Below the pieces are notes generated by a model. The model was not told where the DNA came from. It ran no database searches and was given only the letters and a program-made list of their open reading frames with translations. A DNA stretch of 64,000 nt. Origin: Torymus aiolomorphi (Eukaryota > Arthropoda > Insecta > Hymenoptera > Torymidae). Made by a program: the position numbers and the translations under genes. Each line of letters begins with the position of its first letter. Position 1 is the stretch's first letter. Positions 44,625 to 57,188 of the stretch are shown one piece after another. The stretch covers positions 97,136,628-97,200,627 of the forward strand of contig CM070875.1 in assembly GCA_036365515.1 (NCBI GenBank), in the 5' to 3' direction.

Positions 44625-45487
44625 AATCAATTTACAAAAGGGAAAAAGCTGTCATGAATGCGCTAAGATTTTCATGTTGTTTATACTAGAAGAAAAAGCT
44701 GTTTTATGGTATTGCCTTGCAACAAACTTTAGTATTGTTAATCTTAAAAATAATTAATAACAAAAAGCAATATGTAGTTTTCGAAAGTCAATATCATTAG
44801 TTTCTTATAATATAGATTTTCTTTTGTTGTTAATTATTTTTAACTTTAATAAAACTAATTTTTCGATGGAAGGTAACACCAGCGAAAACCTTATTGTTCT
44901 ACTACAACAACATGAAATTCTTACTGTGTTATTGTCAGTTCTTTCTTTTCTGTAAATTGATTGGATTTATAGAAAAGGAATTTTTATTGTACAATAATAG
45001 AAAAGAAAATTTCCTTGTACAGTGATATTTCTTTTCTATTTTTGATCATACAATAAACTAGTTTTTGGTGGTTATGGCAGTGGATTTCCATAATTTGTGC
45101 ATGTTTCTAAAGATTCTTTACTCAACCGAATCCTCTTACAGTAAATATTAAACACAATTCATATTCTATACATGTTTAGTGCTCCTAAAATATACAAGCC
45201 ACCTGTCAGATCTAGCAAGCATGTTTGGAATAGGCATTGCGTTTGATATTAACTTTAAAAATGCATTATTGAGTAAGGAATCTGTGAAAGCGTGCAAAAA
45301 TTGTGAAAACCCACTATCATAACCTCCAAAAGTCAATTTGATATTGTATTGTATAATGAGAAATAGAAAAGCAATATCGTACTGGTTTTTAAAGTTGGGC
45401 ATACCTCTGCAGCTTTTCCAGTGTTTAAAGTAACCTGAATTCATTTATAATGGGTAATCTGAGCTCTTGGTTCGCCCTACTGAAAAT
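44625..45487. other. Stretch with an unassigned minus-strand frame
   Basis: Between about 44975 and 45050 an imperfect palindrome (AGAAAAGGAAT.TTTATTGTAC) repeats itself. A 92-codon minus frame at 45166-45444 contains no recognisable domain. Confidence 0.35.
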
Positions 45488-46860
45488 TATCACGTGATTT
45501 ATCACGTGACATATCACGTGATATGTCACGTGACAAATCACGTGATTTGTCACGTGACATTATGACACTTGATTTGTCACCTGATTCGTCACGTGATTTG
45601 TTACCTGATTTGTCACGTGGTTTGTCACGCGATTTGTCATCGTATTTGTCACGTGATTTGTCTTATCACGTGATATGACAAGTGATTTATCACGCGACAT
45701 ATCACCTCATATATTTATATGAGGTCAAGTGACGTGACAAGTTATATATTTATAACTTGTCACGTGATTTGTCACCTGATTTGTAACGTGATTTGTTACG
45801 CTACATATAACCTCATAAATATATAACTTGTCACGTGATTTGTCACCTGATTTGTCACCGGATTTGTCACGTGATTTGCCGCCGGATTATTACGCCACAT
45901 GTACCTCATAAATATATAACTTGTCACGTGATTTATCGCGCGACATATCACCTCAAATATATAACTTGTCAGGTGATTTATCACCTGATTTGTCACGTGA
46001 TTTGTCACGTGATTTGTCACGGGATTTGTCGCCGGTTTGTCACGCTACATATAACCTCATAAATATATAACTTATCACGTGATTTGTCACCTGATTTGTC
46101 ACCGGATTTGTCGCGTGATTTGCCGCCGGATTATCACGCCACATGTACCTCATAAATATATAACTTGTCACGTGATTTATCGCGCGACATATCACCTCAA
46201 ATATATAACTTGTCAGGTGATTTATCACCTGATTTGTCACGTGATTTGTCACGTGATTTGTCACGGGATTTGTCGCCGGTTTGTCACGCTACATATAACC
46301 TCATAAATATATAACTTATCACGTGATTTGTCACCTGATTTGTCACCGGATTTGTCGCGTGATTTGCCGCCGGATTATCACGCCACATGTACCTCATAAA
46401 TATATAACTTGTCAGGTGATTTATCACCTGATTTGTCACGTCATTTGTCACGTGATTCGTCACGCGACATATCACGTCATAAATATGTAACTTGTCACGT
46501 GATTTATCACCTGATTTGTCACGTGATTTGTCACGTGTTTTGTCACGGGATTTGACACGGGATTTGTCGTCGGTTTGTCACGCTACATATAACCTCATAA
46601 ATATATAACTTGTCACGTGATTTGTCACCTCATTTGTCACGTGATTTGTCACGGGATTTGTCACGTGATTTGCAGCCGGATTGTCACGCCACATGTACCT
46701 CATAAATATATAACTTATCACGTGATTTATCACGCGACATATCACCTCATAAATATATAACTTGTCACGTGATTTAGCAGGCGACATATCACCTCATAAA
46801 TATATAACTTGTCACATGATTTATCACGCGACATATCACCTCATAAATATATAACTTTAT
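45488..46860. repeat. CACGTG-rich satellite with 244-bp higher-order repeat
   Basis: The basic unit is about 12 bp, TTTGTCACGTGA and variants, each centred on the palindrome CACGTG or a one-base variant. Over 45796-46475 a higher-order unit of 244 bp recurs almost unchanged, marked by CATGTACCTCATAAATATATAACTTGTC. AT-rich spacers with ATAAATATATAACTT alternate with the GTCACGTGA clusters. Open frames on both strands only reflect the periodicity. Confidence 0.92.
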
Positions 46861-47162
46861 TATTTACGTTTTATGTTGCCTCGTAACTTGATACGTGACG
46901 CACTACTAGATAGTCATATCATTTGTTACATGAAATATTATATCATAAATAATTAATTATCACGTGTTATAATATATTATGTACACGTGTACCAAAAATA
47001 TGAACTATTTTTCACCCACGATGGAATAGAATGGGATAGAGCCAAATTAGAGCCAATTTTAATGGGATTCAGAACCAAAGTTTCCTTAACAAATGAAGCT
47101 AAATCGTCACGTGATAAATTACATTATTTATCACTTGAAAAATCAATTCATATGTCAGGTGA
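46861..47162. other. Eroded edge of the satellite
   Basis: Isolated CACGTG words in otherwise unremarkable AT-rich DNA, ending at the TTAA site of the foldback element. Confidence 0.5.
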
Positions 47163-47166
47163 TTAA

Positions 47167-47788
47167 GGGGGTCTTAACCTAGTGGCTTTTTTGGGCAAAC
47201 TCAGCTGAAAGAAAAGAAAAATGTAGTTTAAGCTCTATACCAGATTATATACTATAGATATACACTATTTCTAATAAAATGGCCTAAGATATAATATCTG
47301 TAGCTCTTTTTGCTCAGAGATATAGCATTTTCAATTTTTTGGCATTGTCGTAACTTTTTGAAAAAAATATTCGAAGGATTTTCATGAGACGGAGCCTAAA
47401 TTTCTTAAAATTTATGTGGTTATGGCCCGAAGAGTTGGAAATATGAAATATATTTTATTAAATAATTTTAAAATTTTAAAAACCACAAAAAATCATAAAA
47501 ACTGATAAAATTAAGCAATTACTCTTCGGGCCATAACTACATAAATTTCAAGAAATTTAGGCTCCGTCTCATGAAAATCCTTCGAATACTTTTTTGAAAA
47601 AGTTAAGCCAAAGCCAAAAAATTTAAAATGCTATATCTCTGAGTAAAAAGGGCTACAGATTTATATCTTGGGCCATTTTATTAGAAATAGTGTGTATTTA
47701 TAGTATATAATATGGTATTAAGCTTAAACTACATTTTTCTTTTTTTCAGCTAATTTTGGCCTCAAAAGCCACTAGGTGTAAGACCCCC
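47167..47788. mobile_element. Foldback element with TTAA target site
   Basis: About 622 bp that is almost entirely a palindrome: arms of about 260-290 bp start GGGGGTCTTA and share AGTGGC, AAATGGCC, CGGAGCCTAAATTTCTT and ATGGCCCGAAGAG with their complements. TTAA lies directly outside both ends (47163-47166 and 47789-47792). TTAA is the target of piggyBac and Kolobok elements; GGG tips fit Kolobok better, but with no coding part this is inference. Confidence 0.82.
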
Positions 47789-47969
47789 TTAAGTTTATAC
47801 TGAACAGTAATCCGGATACTTGGTACTAAGGCAAAATCGCAACATAAATAGTAGCAGAGTTTCCCTGTATCTATGAAACGACGTTATCCATGCCTCAGAG
47901 ACTGGGAAGACTTTAAGTCCCTGTGTACTTATTTTGTCGCGTGCAGTAAGGTTCATCTCCTTCCATTTT

Positions 47970-49430
47970 AGTTGGTGTCATTTCGAGACCAACACACATC
48001 ACCATGCAAAAGGACACCGACCTTTTTGATTTTTCGAGTGACCTTTTTGGCGAGTATAGTTACAAGTTCATCATAGGGTAGCTGAATGCTGATTTGTCAT
48101 TTACGTCAAATGCAGATGCACATACCATCTGGAACCTATAGAAGAGCTATCTTTGCGAATTTTGCCGCAAAGCCTAACCTGTAGTCATACGCCCACCTCG
48201 GTTTGCTGACTCTCCAAGGTGCTCGAAAAAATGACCCATGACCGAATCACGGATTATTTAAGTAGCAATAATTTATTCGAGTCCTTCCCGGCCTGATTCC
48301 GTAAGCATCACCGCATTGAAACGGCACTCCATAAGCTAACCATCGACATATAAATTTTTAAGTAAATAAGCATTGACAACAGAAAACTGACGCTGCTGGT
48401 ACTATTAGACTTTAGCAAGACCTGTGATACTATTGGACCATCAAAACTCCTGTGTAAACTCAGTCGGCTAGAGTTCTCCAGCTCAGCACTCCTGTGAATC
48501 AAACCTACAAGGACGTACCCAGATGGTCATCTCTAATAAGAATGAAAATTCTGACTGACTAGAAACAACCTGGATATTTCACAGAGTTCGGACCTGGTAT
48601 TTGATGTAAATTGTACCAGATATATATTTCTTCACACGGCGTGCGAAAATTAGGTGATCTCGCACGGGCGTTGTCACGCACTAACTTCAATGCTGGAAAG
48701 ACGGAAGCAATTCTATTTACTCCTACAAAAAGTGTAAATTGTGTAAACTATATAATTACTTTTGTATGATAGTAAATACTATGGAAACCGCATCGATTAA
48801 TTAAAAAAAATATAAATAAAGCCCTAGATTCTTTGTGGTTTATTAGGGCATGTATCACCGAGACTCTCCGCAAAAGGCTAGCTGAGTCCTTAACACATAC
48901 TCCACCTCAACTACTGCGCGGTGGTATACCTAGACGCATCGAACGAACAGCGAAAAAGAGAGTGAAGAGATTAAGTAATGCATATGTGAGGTACATCATT
49001 TGGTCTAGAACGGATGAGTAAATAACACCTTACCTGAGACGCCTAGACTGGCTACGTTTAGACTTACGTAGGTTTTATTTCGCAGCCCTACTTATATACA
49101 AAACTTTTCGGATACGTGAGCCCAGTTATCTGGCTGCCTTTTTTACGGAGCACAAGCCTAAGCCAACCAACAGGGGAGTGCAGCCGGAGCTTAAGTTCCC
49201 CGCACTGAACTACAAGAAGTTGATAGAGCCTTTCTGGCTCAGGGAGTCCGCCTGTGAAACTCGCTCTCCCCTTCCTCTCTGCACAACCTCCCATCATTTT
49301 CTTCATTCAAAAGGGTGCCAGCACCTACTGGATCTCAACTGTTAGTTCTGTAGAAAAAATGAGCTGCCAGTCAACCTAGTCAGACATAGCCTATTGACTT
49401 ATCCATGTGATATTAGTTGAAATACTTTAT
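47970..49430 (+). pseudogene. Decayed relic of the LINE-C family
   Basis: On the plus strand, in many frames. At 47990-48150 the endonuclease: MQKDTDLFDF, SYKFIIG and LNADLS. Then a gap, and reverse transcriptase pieces from about 48220 with DFSKTCDT-like sequence at about 48410. At 48833-49021 WFIRACITETLRKRLAESL and RLSNAYVRYI match LINE-C almost residue for residue. From 49030 to 49350 follows a C-terminal part (LRRFYFAALLIYKTFRIREPSYLAAF, read with frame changes) that LINE-C itself lacks. Numerous stops, a large internal deletion and a diverged AT-rich tail make it much older than LINE-C. Confidence 0.8.
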
Positions 49431-49619
49431 AAATATTTTATATATTTTATTTCTCTTATATTTTATTCAAAAGATATTTACTCTTAATTTTTTTTAATAT
49501 TGATATTTTTTTAAATTTTAGATTTTTGGTAAATCTTTTTTTAATCTATTTTTTATATTTTATATGTATTTTATGATATATCATTGTATCCCTATTGACA
49601 AAAACTTTTATCTTACATT
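49431..49619. other. AT-rich tail after the LINE-C relic
   Basis: TTTTATATTTTAT-type sequence, likely the relic's 3' UTR. Confidence 0.45.
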
Positions 49620-49995
49620 TCGTCGCTTCCGAATAGAGAAAAGCGTTATCTCGGAGTCTGCTCGAAGAAGGCGTTATCTCGGAGTCCGGCCGAAGAAGGC
49701 GTTATCTCGGAATCCGGCCGAAGAAGGCGTTAACTTCGACTCCGGTCGAGGGAGGCGTTCACTCGGAGTCCAGCCGAGAAGGCGTTATTTCGAAGTCCGG
49801 CCGAAGAAGGCGTTAACTCGGAGTCCAACCGAAAAGGCGTTATTTCGGAGTCCGGCCGAAGAAGGCGTTAACTCGGACTCCGGTCGAAGAAGGCGGTAAC
49901 TCGGAGTCCAGCTGAGAAGGCGTTATGTCGGTGCCCGCTTGAATAAGACATTATCTTGAAGTCCGCTCGAAGAAGGCGTTATCTCGCACGCAAAT
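49620..49995. repeat. Minisatellite, about 28-bp unit (GAAGAAGGCGTTATCTCGGAGTCCGGCC)
   Basis: About thirteen units. The frame remains open over 49564-49899 because insertions and losses cancel. Downstream, GCAAATTTTTCCAGCTGAG...GTTGGCAGCACTGCC resembles the sequence downstream of the array at 32096-32370. Confidence 0.88.
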
Positions 49996-50537
49996 TTTTC
50001 CAGCTGAGATTTAAGTTGGCAGCACTGCCTATATGTGCGTGCGTATTATAAATATACCTATACAAATAATTGTTAAGTGTAACGCATAAAATGAATTTAT
50101 GATAACAATCTAACACTAAGGATTGCTTGGACTAATTCAACTCCATTTTTTTATGCACAAATTTTCGCTATAAGAAACATTTTTTATTAATTATTTACCT
50201 TCGGCTATTACCATCAGGATTTTGGTGTAAGTATAATACAAAACTTTTTTATTCTAAAACATTTTTTGTTGAATAAATTCCTATTTCCTATTATTATTAA
50301 AGCGACTGTAAACGAATAATTTGCCCAAAAATGTAGTATTTTTCAAAGTACAACTTTTTGCTTACATCATTATTTTATAGAATTAAATCCTCAGAAAAAC
50401 GATTAAAAATTTATAAATATTACACATACTACTGAGTTATGTTAATAAAATAAGATTTGAACAACGATTGATATAAATGAATTGGTGAAACCGGTAGATA
50501 CGTATTGATATTATACTAATAAAAATCTACACTAACA
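49996..50537. other. AT-rich stretch, no gene
   Basis: No motif recognised. Confidence 0.5.
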
Positions 50538-51503
50538 AGGAGAGTGCGTAACCTTTGAGTAACGGATTTGTATCAAATTGTAAGGTCGTGTTTAAGAGTA
50601 AAAAATATTGAACACCTCGACCAGGATTTATTCTCATAGGCACTTTTACTCAAAAAATGTGCCATGTTATCTTAACAATGCGTTATTTAATTAAAAATTG
50701 ATGTATCTTCTATTGCATGTAACTTTGCAAGTATTCCCATTACGGAAATGAGTTAGAAAAATGGTAAAAGTAGGCAGATAAAGCTTTATTTTATAATGAA
50801 ATAATGAAAATTTTCCCCCTTTTTAAAGGGTTTTAAAAGTGCTATTTTCAATGATTTTTTTTAAGATATCTTTGATTTCTCATAACGTTCTGAAAAATTG
50901 ATATTTTTAGACGATACGGTGGTTAAAATAAAGTTTTTTTTGTCACACAAGCATCTATTTCCCGTTTTTTGACGTATTATGCGAGCTGAAAGTGACCGTT
51001 TATAGATCGACGGGCAACCAAAATTGAAAAACGACCGCTGCTCGCCGTAGCGGGCAATAAAAATATTTTATTGCCTGCTGCCCATAAGTTTCATTTTTTA
51101 TAAAAAAAAATGCAAAAAACAATACTTGTCTTACAAAAAATATGGTGTGCACCAATGGCTAAGTGGGTTTTTTGACCTCGTGGGTTGCAGTACTCGTCTT
51201 CGGCAATGTCCACACTCGGTCTAAAGAAGCCCACTTTACGCCCGTGGTACACAACATACTATTTTGCCTACTTTTACAATTTTTCTAACTCATTTTCGTA
51301 ACGGAAATACTTTCAGAGTTACATACAATAGAAGAGACATCATTTTTTAACTAAATAACGCATTTTCAAGATAATATGGCACAAATCTTGAGGAAAAGTA
51401 CCTATGAGAGTAAGTCCTGGAACAGGGGTTCAATCTTTCTTACTCTAAAACACGATCTTTCAATTTTATACAAATCCATGACCCAAAGGTTACGCACTTC
51501 CTC
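50538..51503. mobile_element. Long foldback element, about 970 bp
   Basis: The left arm (50538 to about 50785) and right arm (about 51262 to 51503) are inverted repeats of about 245 bp sharing AGTGCGTAACCTTTG, GATTTGTAT, AATAACGCAT and TTTTTCTAACTCATTT. The centre (50940-51260) has a second set of short inverted words (AGTGGG and CCCACT). No coding capacity. The target duplication is unclear. Confidence 0.72.
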
Positions 51504-51919
51504 GTAAGTACAAAACGAGCCAGATGTTGTTTGCCTCGTTTTCCCTTTTGCTTTTTTTCACTGAAATGTAAGTATACTAAAATTTTTTAGAGAAGTGTTT
51601 AGGATTAATGATTTTTCTATTATATTTTTTTGTAACGTAAGCACAAATTTTGGCGTTTCTTAGACCATTTATACGAGTTAAATTTGCGCATATCTTTATA
51701 ATATATTTTTTTTTCAGTTTTATCTTTATATATTTTTTTGTTTTTCTCTTTCTTTTTTTCATTTTTATGTTAAGATTGCGTTTCTTCCTTCTTCACTCTC
51801 CCCTCTTTCTCTCTTGCTCTCTCGTCCAAACCGATTGTATATTTTTCGCTAACCATGTATTATTTTGTAATGCGCTGATTATCTTGGACCATTGGATATT
51901 AATAAATGAAATTAAAACT
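51504..51919. other. T-rich stretch, no gene
   Basis: Long T runs give a hydrophobic plus-strand frame (51650-52279) that is a composition artefact. Confidence 0.5.
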
Positions 51920-52255
51920 CCAATTCAAATCTCTCGCTCTCTCGCCCTCCTCTCTCTCTCTCTCTCTCTCTCTCTGCACCCGCCTCTCTCGCTCTCTCCC
52001 TCTCTGAACCCCCTCTCTCGCTCTCTTCCTCTCTGCACCCCCTCGCTCTTGCTCTCTCGATCTATCTCCTTGTCTTTCTCTCTCACTTTCTCGCTCTCTC
52101 GTTCTATCTCACTTTCTCGCTCTCTTTTTCTATCTCGCTTTCTCGCTCTCTCTTTCTCTCTCGCTATCTCGCTCTCTCGCCCTCTCGCGCCCTCTTTTTC
52201 TCTCTCGCTATCTCGCTCTTTCACTCCTTCCCTTTCTCTCTTGCTCTCTCTTACA
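51920..52255. repeat. Degenerate CTCTCGCT satellite
   Basis: CT-rich units of the form CTCTCGCTCTCTC with CACCC and TTTCTCG variants. Similar in flavour to the arms at 26595-27790 but without their longer period. Confidence 0.85.
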
Positions 52256-52336
52256 CGAGAGAATTTGCCCTTTCGCTAAATTATAGAACGTCATTTGATA
52301 AATCAAAATAAAAATAGTAACTGATCTATTCCAACT

Positions 52337-54600
52337 TTAATAATACAATTGATTGGATAAAGGAGAAATGTAGTTGACACTGTTTACGTCCATAAAAACG
52401 CATACTGAAGAAATTTCTGCTGTCGGTACATAAGTAATTTCATTGCTTATACGAGTAACTTCTTGCATTATATTACAATATTTTCTCTTTTTAGTCTCAA
52501 TAATATAACACAGTGTTCCTTCATCATGGTTCTGTTCATCAATGGTAAAAGCAAAACATTTAATGAAGGTTCCATCACCTAATTTTGCATAGCAGTTGCA
52601 TGATCGATCATTATTTTTCTCTAATGAATCAAATAAACAGCCATTCTTGACTATTATAATATATGCTCTTACATTATTTCTTGACAATTGAAATTTTGTG
52701 CTTATATCATCACATATTAGTATTTCATTCCCAAAGTAATGAATATCCTTAAATTTTATAGTGTTACGTACACGTACAGTAGTAATTTCTTCACAATATT
52801 CCTTGACTAAATACGAGGAAATTGGAATTACTTTTTCTTCTAGTATTCTGGTGATGTGGTGAATATTTATGAATCGAATAATTTATTGTTTAAGGCCTTT
52901 GGCACATTTTATGGCAGTTAAGAGTATATAGTTCGCACTTTCGAAGCAATACGAAGAATGTGCCCAAAGTGGTCCCCAATCAACAACACTTCGGATTACA
53001 TGCAAAAGTTGATGAATGTTATATGTCATTGCAGCTTTCGTATAAAATTTCTCCATATTAGCAACAAAAATATATAACATTTCGTCAACTTTAATGATTT
53101 CCTCATGTGTAATATCCATTTGTAGTAAAATATATAGGCTTTCAACTAAAATTATCCAATGTTTTAATTTATCTTCTCTCATATAAATGGAAAAAATTGG
53201 TATACTATAATATAAAGCCCAGTTCTCCTATTCTAAAGCTTTCCAATCGTTACGATGTTTAATGCCTTTTGTTAAGCGACGCAATTGATTGGCTACCTTC
53301 ATACTGATTAAAATATCATCAATATGCATTATATCTTCTTTTGACAAAGATGATATAGTATATTCGGAAATTTGTGCAACAACGCCATATACATAAAAAT
53401 GCATGTAATCTGGTACAAAGCCATTAATGATATCAAAATTTGGGAGGTTTACTAAAGATGACACTTGTTTTATCCCGAAGATAGGTCTTTTAGCCTCTCG
53501 CACTTCATTCATTAGCGTAATGGTGTTTTGTGAAGTCCTAACTTCTGGGTGGTAATGCAAAATAGGGTACCTCATGCTCTTTACAAAATATTCGCCTGGA
53601 TGTAAACACCAGTTACAACCGTATTTTCTATTAAATTGTACAGTCCCTTGCAAGGGGGCACGAGCAATTGAGTCAACGCAAACCAGTATTGGAAACAATC
53701 GTATTAATTTATGTTGTCCTTTGACTTCAATCTCTATATTATTTTTTAATTCACAGTTAATCATATCAATAAAGGGATCAATAAAAATACGTAGATCAGG
53801 TTTTTCTCCAAACCATAATCCACATGTCACAATTGAGTTGAATCTCTCCTGTGGAGGCACTTCATTAGGCATCAGATATATTGGCCATAATGCATAATAA
53901 GAGCATTTAAATTTAGGCGCTCCATCAGTATTCAAAACAGCAGTTACGTATTGTAACTTATATATATCTGGTAACTATCGAACAAAGTTCTTATAATACT
54001 GCCCATCGTAAATATCTTGAATATGACCTTCTTCAGAAACTCTCTCAAATAAGACATAGTGATAGTAATCAGCATGTTTCGTTAAATGATATCCAATTTC
54101 GTGAGACGGATTAATAATAACGAAGAAATTCATGTTCGACGGATGTGTAATATTAATATTATAATTACAATTTCGACATTTTGTACTTGTTTTTATATTT
54201 TGAAGATTACCTATGTACAAACAACATTTTGGACACGTTATATGGTATTCAACTTCACTCTTGGGATTGAACAATTTGTCAATCATGTACCGGGATTCGG
54301 GTAATACCGGATCTTGAAAAAGCCGGTTTATCAACATAATCAATTCGGACATTGCAGTCAAGCAAAGCTTGTTTTTGATAGAATATTTTAGAATCATCAA
54401 AAGCATTTCTGCTGGACTTCTATCAACTAGTTGCCTAATTGATTCATAAAAATTTGAATTATCTAAAAGGTCATCGAATGATTTGGTACGTAGTATGTCA
54501 TTTTGTTGTGTTTTAAAAATCTCTATTTCGTCTAATAGTTCCATTAATATCGATTCAGGTTGATTTGATGCTAAATGATTATCACCCTCTGCAGAAATCT
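52337..54600 (-). pseudogene. EnSpm/CACTA-like transposase relic
   Basis: Minus-strand pieces 54600-53975, 53935-53228, 53182-52883 and 52687-52337. The first begins after a splice-acceptor-like TTTTATATTTTAG at 54601-54613 and has two CxxC pairs (CPKC and CRNC) near residue 115. The second carries NTDGAPKFK, SYYALWPIYLM, PPQERF, GLWFGEKP, SIARAPLQG, QFNRKYGCNWCLHPGE and DIINGFVPDYMH, a signature I know from animal EnSpm/CACTA transposases. The third has MTYNIHQLLHVIRSVVDWGPLWAHSSYCFESAN. Frameshifts near 53950 and 53200 break it. No terminal CACTA repeats were identified. Confidence 0.75.
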
Positions 54601-55700
54601 AAAATATAAAAATAAAATTATTTAGTGCATACAAAATATAAGTAAAATAAGTAGCGCTCAGTTTTAGAGTTGGCATATCAGACCTGCTTATAAGATGCAC
54701 ACACACATACACATAATTCAGAATGTATAGTGCCTATACACTGAGATAAATTGGGGGCGCTGCGGTACGTGCTAGTATCATAACATAACCTAATCGAGTG
54801 AGCGCTGCGCGTTCACTGTTTGCGTCCACCGCGTTCTCATTTTGGAATCGTCACCACCTCTTCTTGAAGTTTATCAAGGGGAAGTAGGTGAGCAGATCTC
54901 AATAAGCTGTTGTATTTATTGGTCGATCACCTTGACTAGATATTGGTTCGCGAGGTTTTGCTCTTGAGGATTCGGAAAATGCAAGCACACGGTCCTTGTA
55001 ATAAAAGGGGACTAATCGACACAGAGATGGAATTCTAAATACTGTCTCAGACCCTAGGACGTGGAAATAGCCTATCCAAATGTCGTTTGGCACCGCAATT
55101 CATTGGCCTACGAAGGGAGGGGGGGGGGCTTTTTTCAGTGCAGTGGACGTTGCTGATTTGACGTTACTCCTGTCAGTACTTCGTGGTAGTAAACATTAAA
55201 GATTGCGACAGAATTTATGAAAATATGCTGTTGTAGTCTAAAGGGAGCCTTTTTGATGCGTTCCAAAAAAGAACTATAGAGTATCGTCTAAGTATTTAAC
55301 AAATATTGGGAACTTCTCTCTTAACGGCCTAATTACACTCAAAGAAATAAGGGCCATTTTGTATTTTGCAATCAGGATAAAGGAGACTTACTAATGAGAG
55401 CTCACTGCGCTCGGGTAGTCTCGGCTGCAAAGCACTCAGAGACAGGACAAGTTAGGATATGTAAAGAAAATTGTTCAACAACGAGGACTGCTAGAGATGC
55501 AAAAAAAGTGACATAAAGGAGAAGGTAGACGCCGAGAGCAAATCGGCTCGGTTTAGGGCGTTCATAATAGTTTCAGTTATAAGGGTTCTCATGATATCCA
55601 TATCTCAATTGTTTGCAAATGTGACTTTCGCCGCTTTCATTCGGAGCTGTTTGTCGTAGCTGCTTACTTTACCGCTCACCTTTTTACACCTCAAGAATCA
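54601..55700. other. Stretch without a supported gene
   Basis: 54601-54660 would be intron if the transposase gene was spliced. A 64-codon minus frame at 54899-55093 has no known domain. A G run lies at 55118-55128. Confidence 0.4.
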
Positions 55701-55719
55701 AGATTTTGAGCAGCTACCC

Positions 55720-55980
55720 TAACTGCTTCCCTTCCGCTCCGATCCGCTTCCCCTTCGCCTCCCCTCTCCGCCCCTTTTCTCACGCTTACCATCCGCTCCC
55801 TATGGCATTCCCATCTGCTCCCGAAAATAACGTAATAATGTCAATAGAAACATCATAAAATAACGTAAAAACGTCAATAGAAACGTCGTTTTTTCATGTT
55901 TAGTTCAGACAGACGTTCCCACCATACCCCATCCGCTTTCCCTCGACTCCCCAACCGCTACCCTTCCGCTCCCGGGCAGC
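55720..55980. repeat. CCGCT/TCCGCTCCC-rich degenerate minisatellite
   Basis: CCGCTTCCC, CCATCCGCTCCC and CTTCCGCTCCC recur, interrupted by a duplicated AACGTAA.AA.GTCAATAGAAAC at about 55826-55888. Confidence 0.7.
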
Positions 55981-55989
55981 TCTTCAGGC

Positions 55990-56910
55990 TCTGAAGGGAG
56001 CCAGACAGTCAGCGATACGGAGACAGAGAGATAGAGTCAGCAATTGAGATACAGAGTGATATAGTCATTGATAGAGAGATAGAGAAAGTGACAGTAAGAT
56101 ATAGACCAGAGAAAAGGGTGCAGAAACATTGGTTGATAGAGAAATGGAGTCAGTAAAACATATGCAAATAAATAATCATAAAGATAAAGAAGTAAGAATA
56201 AAAAGAGCGAGCTAGAGACAAAAACTAACAGATAGAGAAAGAAACAGCGGGATAGAGGAGACTGAGAGACACCGGATGGTAGAAAGAGAGTCAGAGACAG
56301 GGAGGAAGAGACAACCAGTAAGAGTGATAATGTGATTGATGCTAAACCAAGATACAAGGAGACAGGGACAGAAAGTCAAATACAAAGAGACGTAGACGAA
56401 GAATGGAAAAAAGAAACGGAAAGTCAGAGATAGTGACAAGGAGACAGGGTCAGAGGTCAGAGAACAAAAAGGAAGAGATATACCGACAGTGACGGAGAGA
56501 AAGTAAAACAAGTATTGGCGAAGTTAGCCCGACATTTTAGCATCATTTATTCTTAATACAATAAAAAAAAATTTAATTTATTGAAGAAAAATCATGAGGT
56601 GAGACGAAAAACGGCATAGCTAGAGAGACAGCGATATGAAAACCAAAACAAAGAGACATCGACAAAGTGACAGGAACAGAGGCGAGGTGGAACAGACAGA
56701 TGGAGAGACAGTGACAGGCCGAGAGACAGAAACATAGAGATAGAGCCAGAAATAGAGACGGAGAAATAGACACAGCAGCAGAGACAGTAAAATGGAAAAA
56801 GGATGATATAACCAATATAAGACCGGTGGATTGGGACAGACAAAGTAGTGCGCCAGAGACATAGAGTTAAGAACAGAAATAAAGACAGAAACAGACAGTT
56901 ATAGACAGGA
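55990..56910. repeat. Degenerate GACAGAGA repeats
   Basis: Two blocks (about 55990-56510 and 56590-56910) of GA-rich units such as AGAGATAGAG and GACAGAGA, separated by about 80 bp of AT-rich DNA. Hydrophobic Ser/Leu/Phe minus-strand frames here are artefacts. Confidence 0.82.

Positions 56911-56974
<64 letters not shown>
56911..56974. repeat. (CA)n(TA)n microsatellite
   Basis: A short CA run followed by about 48 bp of TA repeats. Confidence 0.95.
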
Positions 56975-56977
<3 letters not shown>

Positions 56978-57044
56978 ATAAATCGTCACTTTGAGGAGAA
57001 ATTTTTATATATACGGACCTGACTGTATCCTTTTGAAGAGTTTT

Positions 57045-57149
57045 GGCACTTTGAGGAGCAGCTAGGGTCTGTCCACGCAGAGAAGGGTTTATTTCTTTAG
57101 TCAATTTCCCGAACTCTGGGCGGCGAAACCCTAGCTCCTCAAAGTGCCC
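57045..57149. other. Inverted repeat with spacer
   Basis: GGCACTTTGAGGAGCAGCTAGGGT at 57045-57068 faces ACCCTAGCTCCTCAAAGTGCC at 57128-57149, about 60 bp apart. A partial third copy of CACTTTGAGGAG lies at 56987-56998. Confidence 0.75.
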
Positions 57150-57188
57150 GGATTTGGCAGTGTAAATATATATATATAAATATCATTG

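Noticed and set aside
45796..46787. Several frames of 60-75 codons repeated on both strands
   Set aside because: They recur with the 244-bp satellite period and exist on both strands at once.
51650..52279. 209-codon hydrophobic frame as a membrane protein
   Set aside because: Made of T runs followed by CT satellite; composition alone explains it.
56037..56924. Minus-strand hydrophobic frames as membrane proteins
   Set aside because: Complement of degenerate GACAGAGA repeats.
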